This document shows positions 60,879-64,000 of a stretch of 64,000 bases of DNA, piece by piece. Positions within the stretch are counted from its first letter, which is position 1. Each line of letters opens with the position of its first letter. The stretch is from an uncultured bacterium. GTDB taxonomy: Bacteria; Pseudomonadota; Gammaproteobacteria; Burkholderiales; Burkholderiaceae_C. The notes under the pieces were generated by a model that had not been told where the DNA came from, searched no databases, and saw nothing but the letters and a program-made list of their open reading frames with translations. The stretch is taken from assembly GCA_903928495.1 (NCBI GenBank), contig CAIYQZ010000028.1, positions 42,545 to 106,544 of the forward strand. Direction: 5' to 3'. The translations under genes and the position numbers were made by a program.

Positions 60879-61931
60879 ATGCCCCACACCGCAAAGATCA
60901 CCCCGCAGCAGGCGCTGCAGCGCACCATCGAACACCGCGAAATTTTTCACGACGAAATGCTGCACCTCATGCGGCTCATCATGAGCGGCGAGATGTCGCC
61001 CGTGATGATGGCCGCGCTCATCACCGGACTGCGCGTGAAGAAGGAAACCATCGGTGAAATCACCGCTGCTGCGCAGGTGATGCGCGAGTTTTCCACCAAG
61101 GTGCACGTGGCCGACACCACCCACCTGGTGGACATTGTGGGCACCGGGGGCGACGGCTCGCACACCTTCAACATTTCCACCTGCTCCATGTTCGTGGCGG
61201 CAGCGGCTGGGGCGCGGGTCAGCAAGCACGGGGGGCGCAGCGTCAGCAGCAAGAGCGGCAGTGCCGACGTGTTGGAAAGCCTGGGCGTCAACATCAACTT
61301 GAGCCCCGATCAAATTGCCGAGAGCATCGCCCAAACTGGCCTGGGCTTCATGTTCGCGCCCAACCACCATCCCGCCATGAAAAACGTGGCACCCGTGCGC
61401 CGTGAGATGGGCATCAAGACCATTTTCAACCTGCTGGGCCCGCTCACCAACCCCGCCAGCGCACCCAACATCCTGATGGGGGTGTTCCATGCCGACCTCG
61501 TGGGCATTCAGGTGCGCGCGTTGCATGAACTCGGCGCCGAACACGCGGTGGTGGTTTATGGCCGCGACGGCATGGACGAGGTGAGCCTGGGCGCCGCCAC
61601 GCTGGTGGGCGAATTGAAAGATGGCGTCGTGACCGAGTACGAAATTCACCCTGAGGACTTTGGGCTCACCATGGCCAGCAACCGCGCGCTGAAGGTGGAA
61701 ACACCCGAGCAGTCCAAAGCCATGTTGCTGGGCGTGCTCGACAACCAGCCCGGCCCGGCCCGCGACATCGTGGCGTTGAATGCGGGTGTGGCGCTTTACG
61801 CCGCCAATGTGGCCCCCACCATCGTGGCGGGCTTGCAGATGGCGCAACAGGCGATTGAAAGTGGCGCTGCCAAGGCCAAACTCGATGCGCTGGTGGCCTT
61901 TGGTGTTGCGGCTACCGCTGGGGCCGCCTGA
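60879..61931 (+). CDS. trpD: anthranilate phosphoribosyltransferase
   Basis: A 350-residue enzyme joining anthranilate with phosphoribosyl pyrophosphate. The N-terminal helical domain has [21 protein letters not shown]. The PRPP loop is [20 protein letters not shown] near residue 85, with the metal and anthranilate sites in [20 protein letters not shown], then [20 protein letters not shown] and [20 protein letters not shown] precedes the ATG, 62 bp after the exporter stop. Its stop overlaps the start of a 51-residue membrane-protein gene. Confidence 0.95.
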   Translation: MPHTAKITPQQALQRTIEHREIFHDEMLHLMRLIMSGEMSPVMMAALITGLRVKKETIGEITAAAQVMREFSTKVHVADTTHLVDIVGTGGDGSHTFNISTCSMFVAAAAGARVSKHGGRSVSSKSGSADVLESLGVNINLSPDQIAESIAQTGLGFMFAPNHHPAMKNVAPVRREMGIKTIFNLLGPLTNPASAPNILMGVFHADLVGIQVRALHELGAEHAVVVYGRDGMDEVSLGAATLVGELKDGVVTEYEIHPEDFGLTMASNRALKVETPEQSKAMLLGVLDNQPGPARDIVALNAGVALYAANVAPTIVAGLQMAQQAIESGAAKAKLDALVAFGVAATAGAA

Positions 61932-62086
61932 TGCCCGCCAGCCTGTGGAGCGACCTGGGCACCTGGATTGCTCTCGGCATCTCCGCCCTGTTTCTGGTGG
62001 TGGCCTTGGTCATGCACCGCGTCATCGTCAAAGTGCTGAAAAGCAGCCCTTCCCCCGACATTGAAAGCAAGCCGCAACATGAGTGA
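61931..62086 (+). CDS. 51-residue single-span membrane protein inside the trp operon
   Basis: Begins with an ATG that overlaps the trpD stop (TGATG) and ends at a TGA that lies inside trpC, whose start at 62079 overlaps its last codons. The product has a short N-terminus ([10 protein letters not shown]), one membrane segment ([19 protein letters not shown]) and a basic then polar tail ([13 protein letters not shown]). Translational coupling on both sides is a sign that it is translated. I recognise no family. It may anchor or regulate, or be unrelated to Trp synthesis. It is too short for routine gene calling. Confidence 0.65.
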   Translation: MPASLWSDLGTWIALGISALFLVVALVMHRVIVKVLKSSPSPDIESKPQHE

Positions 62087-62882
62087 CATCCTGAACAAAA
62101 TCGTCGCGGTCAAGCACGAAGAAATAGCCCAGGCCCAGGCCAAAAAGCCTTTGGCCCAAGTGCGCGAAGACGCTGAAACCCGCCTGCTCACCCGTGACTT
62201 TGTGGGGGCCTTGCGCGCCAGGCAGGCCAAAGGCCAACCCGCCGTCATCGCGGAAGTCAAGAAAGCCAGCCCCTCCAAGGGCGTGCTGCGTGAAGACTTC
62301 ATTCCCGCCCACATCGCGCAAAGTTACGCCGAACACGGCGCGGCCTGCCTGTCGGTGCTGACGGACAAGCAGTTTTTCCAGGGCGCACCCGATTACTTGA
62401 AGCAGGCCCGTGCCAGTTGCCACCTGCCCGTGCTGCGCAAAGACTTCATGGTCGACCCATACCAAATTTACGAGGCCCGTGTGATGGGCGCAGACGCCAT
62501 ATTGCTGATTGCCGCTTGCCTGGACGACGCCCAAATGGCCGACATGGAAAAGCTGGCCTTCTCGCTGGGCATGGCGGTGCTGGTGGAGGTGCACGACCGC
62601 GCTGAACTCGACCGCGCGCTCAAGCTCAAAACGCCACTCATCGGCATCAACAACCGCAACCTGCGCACGTTTGAGGTGAGCCTGGACACCACGCTCGACC
62701 TGGTGCGCGCCGTGCCGGAGCTGATCGGTGGCGAGCGGCTGGTGGTGGCTGAGTCTGGCATTCTGGCGGCTGCTGACGTGGCACGTTTGCAAGATGCACA
62801 AGTGCCTGCCTTTCTGGTCGGCGAGGCCTTCATGCGGGCTGCCGATCCCGGCGAGGCCTTGTCGGCATTGTTCAAGTTGTGA
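62079..62882 (+). CDS. trpC: indole-3-glycerol phosphate synthase
   Basis: A 267-residue (beta/alpha)8-barrel enzyme that closes the indole ring from CdRP. It starts [20 protein letters not shown]. Catalytic and substrate residues are visible in [18 protein letters not shown] near residue 55, [40 protein letters not shown] near residue 117, [19 protein letters not shown] and [15 protein letters not shown]. The start lies inside the small membrane-protein gene; the stop overlaps the ung GTG (GTGA). Confidence 0.95.
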   Translation: MSDILNKIVAVKHEEIAQAQAKKPLAQVREDAETRLLTRDFVGALRARQAKGQPAVIAEVKKASPSKGVLREDFIPAHIAQSYAEHGAACLSVLTDKQFFQGAPDYLKQARASCHLPVLRKDFMVDPYQIYEARVMGADAILLIAACLDDAQMADMEKLAFSLGMAVLVEVHDRAELDRALKLKTPLIGINNRNLRTFEVSLDTTLDLVRAVPELIGGERLVVAESGILAAADVARLQDAQVPAFLVGEAFMRAADPGEALSALFKL

Positions 62883-63622
62883 GCAATCCGGGCGTTGCAC
62901 CGACGCGCCTAACCCATGCGCGATGGGCCGAGTGGACAGTCGCCGACGATTGGCGGACGCTGACCAATCGGTTTTTCTCCAGTGATGAAGGGGGCCTTCT
63001 GCTGGACCGGCTGGAAAACCGTCTTCAGGCAGGCGCTGTCGTCTACCCCCCTGAGCCCTTGCGTGCATTGCAACTCACCCCATTGGCAGACACGCGTGTG
63101 GTGATCCTGGGGCAAGATCCCTATCACGGGCACGGGCAAGCCGAAGGGCTGGCCTTTTCGGTGGCGCCGGGTGTGCGCGTGCCGCCGTCGCTGAGGAATA
63201 TTTATAAGGAACTGCAGCGTGACCTCGGGCTTGCAATACCCAGTTCGGGATCTCTGTCGGCCTGGGCGAGCCAGGGCGCTCTGTTGCTCAATACCTGTCT
63301 TACGGTGGAAGACGGTTTGCCGGGCTGCCATGCCCGGTGGGGGTGGTCGGCATTGACCAGTCAGGTTTTGGCCGCCTGCAATGCGAGCGATCAGGGCACC
63401 GTTTTCATGCTGTGGGGTGCCCACGCGCAGGCTCTTCGCGGCCAGATCGACGAAACCCGTCACCTGGTGCTGACTGCCAATCATCCTTCCCCGCTGTCTG
63501 CGCTGAGGCCGCCGGTGCCGTTCATCGGCTGCGGTCACTTCAGTCTTGCCAACCGGTGGTTAGCCACCCGAGGCCACGAAGAAGTCAACTGGCTTGTTGA
63601 CGGACACAAAACCGTGGCATAA
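62879..63622 (+). CDS. ung: uracil-DNA glycosylase
   Basis: A 247-residue DNA-repair enzyme that excises uracil. The catalytic water-activating motif [20 protein letters not shown] near residue 75, the Ser/Pro region [37 protein letters not shown] and the DNA-intercalation loop [12 protein letters not shown] near residue 200 are all present. The first roughly 25 residues vary. The start is a GTG overlapping the trpC stop. The tRNA promoter lies within its last codons. It is a widely conserved trpC neighbour in this family. Confidence 0.95.
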   Translation: MSNPGVAPTRLTHARWAEWTVADDWRTLTNRFFSSDEGGLLLDRLENRLQAGAVVYPPEPLRALQLTPLADTRVVILGQDPYHGHGQAEGLAFSVAPGVRVPPSLRNIYKELQRDLGLAIPSSGSLSAWASQGALLLNTCLTVEDGLPGCHARWGWSALTSQVLAACNASDQGTVFMLWGAHAQALRGQIDETRHLVLTANHPSPLSALRPPVPFIGCGHFSLANRWLATRGHEEVNWLVDGHKTVA

Positions 63623-63623
63623 T
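63597..63623 (+). promoter_or_regulatory. promoter of the tRNA cluster
   Basis: TTGACG (63597-63602) and CATAAT (63618-63623), 15 bp apart, are followed by GCGGGC, a GC-rich discriminator like those of stringently controlled stable-RNA promoters. It overlaps the 3' end of ung. The first tRNA begins 15 bp after the -10. Confidence 0.7.
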
Positions 63624-63637
63624 TGCGGGCTAGCTGT

Positions 63638-63723
63638 GGAGAGGTGCCCGAGTGGCTAAAGGGGGCAGACTGTAAATCTGTTGGCTTACGCCTACGCTGG
63701 TTCGAATCCAGCCTTCTCCACCA
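63638..63723 (+). tRNA. tRNA-Tyr (anticodon GTA)
   Basis: Acceptor GGAGAGG pairs with CTTCTCC (one G-T pair). The anticodon loop is CTGTAAA with GTA at 63671-63673, the variable arm is long as expected for bacterial Tyr, and the T loop is GGTTCGAATCC. The CCA end is encoded. Confidence 0.95.
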
Positions 63724-63797
63724 ACTGCATATCTGGTGAGCGTTTGGAAGCTGCAGATGCATTGCTTGCCAGTCGTGTGGCTGGCGGCAGTGGTGTC

Positions 63798-63871
63798 GCG
63801 GGAGTAGTTCAATGGTAGAACCTTAGCCTTCCAAGCTAATGACACGGGTTCGATTCCCGTTTCCCGCTCCA
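63798..63871 (+). tRNA. tRNA-Gly (anticodon TCC)
   Basis: Acceptor GCGGGAG pairs with TTCCCGC with one G-T pair. Anticodon loop CTTCCAA carries TCC, and the T arm reads CGGGTTCGATTCCCG. The length is 74 nt with an encoded CCA. Confidence 0.95.
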
Positions 63872-63900
63872 GTGTTGCAAGTTGTTGTGATGTTTTTTGG

Positions 63901-63923
63901 TGGGCCGCCCTGTGGGTGGCCCA
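63901..63923 (+). other. 10-bp hairpin between tRNA-Gly and tRNA-Thr
   Basis: TGGGCCGCCC, 3 nt, GGGTGGCCCA forms a stem with one G-T pair. There is no T tract after it, so it is more likely a processing or spacer structure in the tRNA precursor than a terminator. Confidence 0.5.
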
Positions 63924-63925
63924 TT

Positions 63926-64000
<75 letters not shown>

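Overview
The window is about 64 kb of a high-GC Betaproteobacterium chromosome, most likely Comamonadaceae (Hydrogenophaga/Rhodoferax/Acidovorax-like). Reasons: the trpE-trpG-(ltaE, lysE)-trpD-trpC-ung order, the tRNA-Tyr/Gly/Thr cluster at the right edge (which in beta-proteobacteria usually leads into tuf/secE/nusG), many small stress-type proteins typical of this family, and a dispersed AT-rich repeat.

Layout. 1-0.6 kb: start of a probable Gcr-type recombinase gene preceded by apaG. 0.6-5.9 kb (minus): ferric-iron/2-aminoethylphosphonate-type ABC importer (binding protein, fused permease, ATPase) with a LysR regulator as last gene. 6.0-9.7 kb: FapA-like protein, RcnB-like periplasmic protein, SOUL and PRC-barrel proteins. 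9.8-17.4 kb: P-type cation ATPase, divergent from a four-gene MacAB-type tripartite efflux operon with overlapping start and stop codons. 17.6-20.8 kb: PAS-GGDEF-EAL gene broken by two frameshifts. 20.9-28.7 kb: run of small envelope/stress genes (coiled coil, CbpA-like DnaJ, OmpA-like and DUF4398 lipoproteins, DUF1840, BON, glycine zipper, DUF883-like, DUF3309), a diguanylate cyclase and two Crp/Fnr regulators. 28.9-38.2 kb: a lipoprotein and a 2811-residue cyclic beta-1,2-glucan synthase. 38.5-47.3 kb: a probable synthase-dependent polysaccharide locus (GT2 synthase, bactofilin-like protein, two secreted helical proteins, UDP-GlcNAc 2-epimerase, YaiO-like outer-membrane barrel, membrane protein) ending in a third Crp/Fnr regulator; a BON protein and a polysaccharide-deacetylase lipoprotein follow. 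50.3-56.5 kb: gph, chalcone-isomerase-like protein, MscS channel, a repeat-rich outer-membrane barrel protein and a small unknown. 56.6-63.6 kb: trp operon with a leader peptide, then ung. 63.6-64.0 kb: three tRNAs.

How the parts connect. The main non-obvious signal is a Crp-like palindrome (GGTCTGTGCG, 4 nt, CGCACAGACC). It is perfect at 23971-23994, with degenerate copies about 50-145 bp upstream of the stress genes, one Crp/Fnr gene, the glucan synthase operon and the polysaccharide locus. Three Crp/Fnr regulators are encoded among these genes, so I infer a local regulon linking envelope stress and extracellular glycans. Other items worth attention are a Trp-Pro-Trp leader peptide whose start codon lies at the predicted transcription start, a six-copy dispersed repeat of which two copies are read in frame inside genes, and a 51-codon membrane-protein gene overlapping both trpD and trpC. 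I saw no CRISPR array, insertion sequence, prophage or origin.
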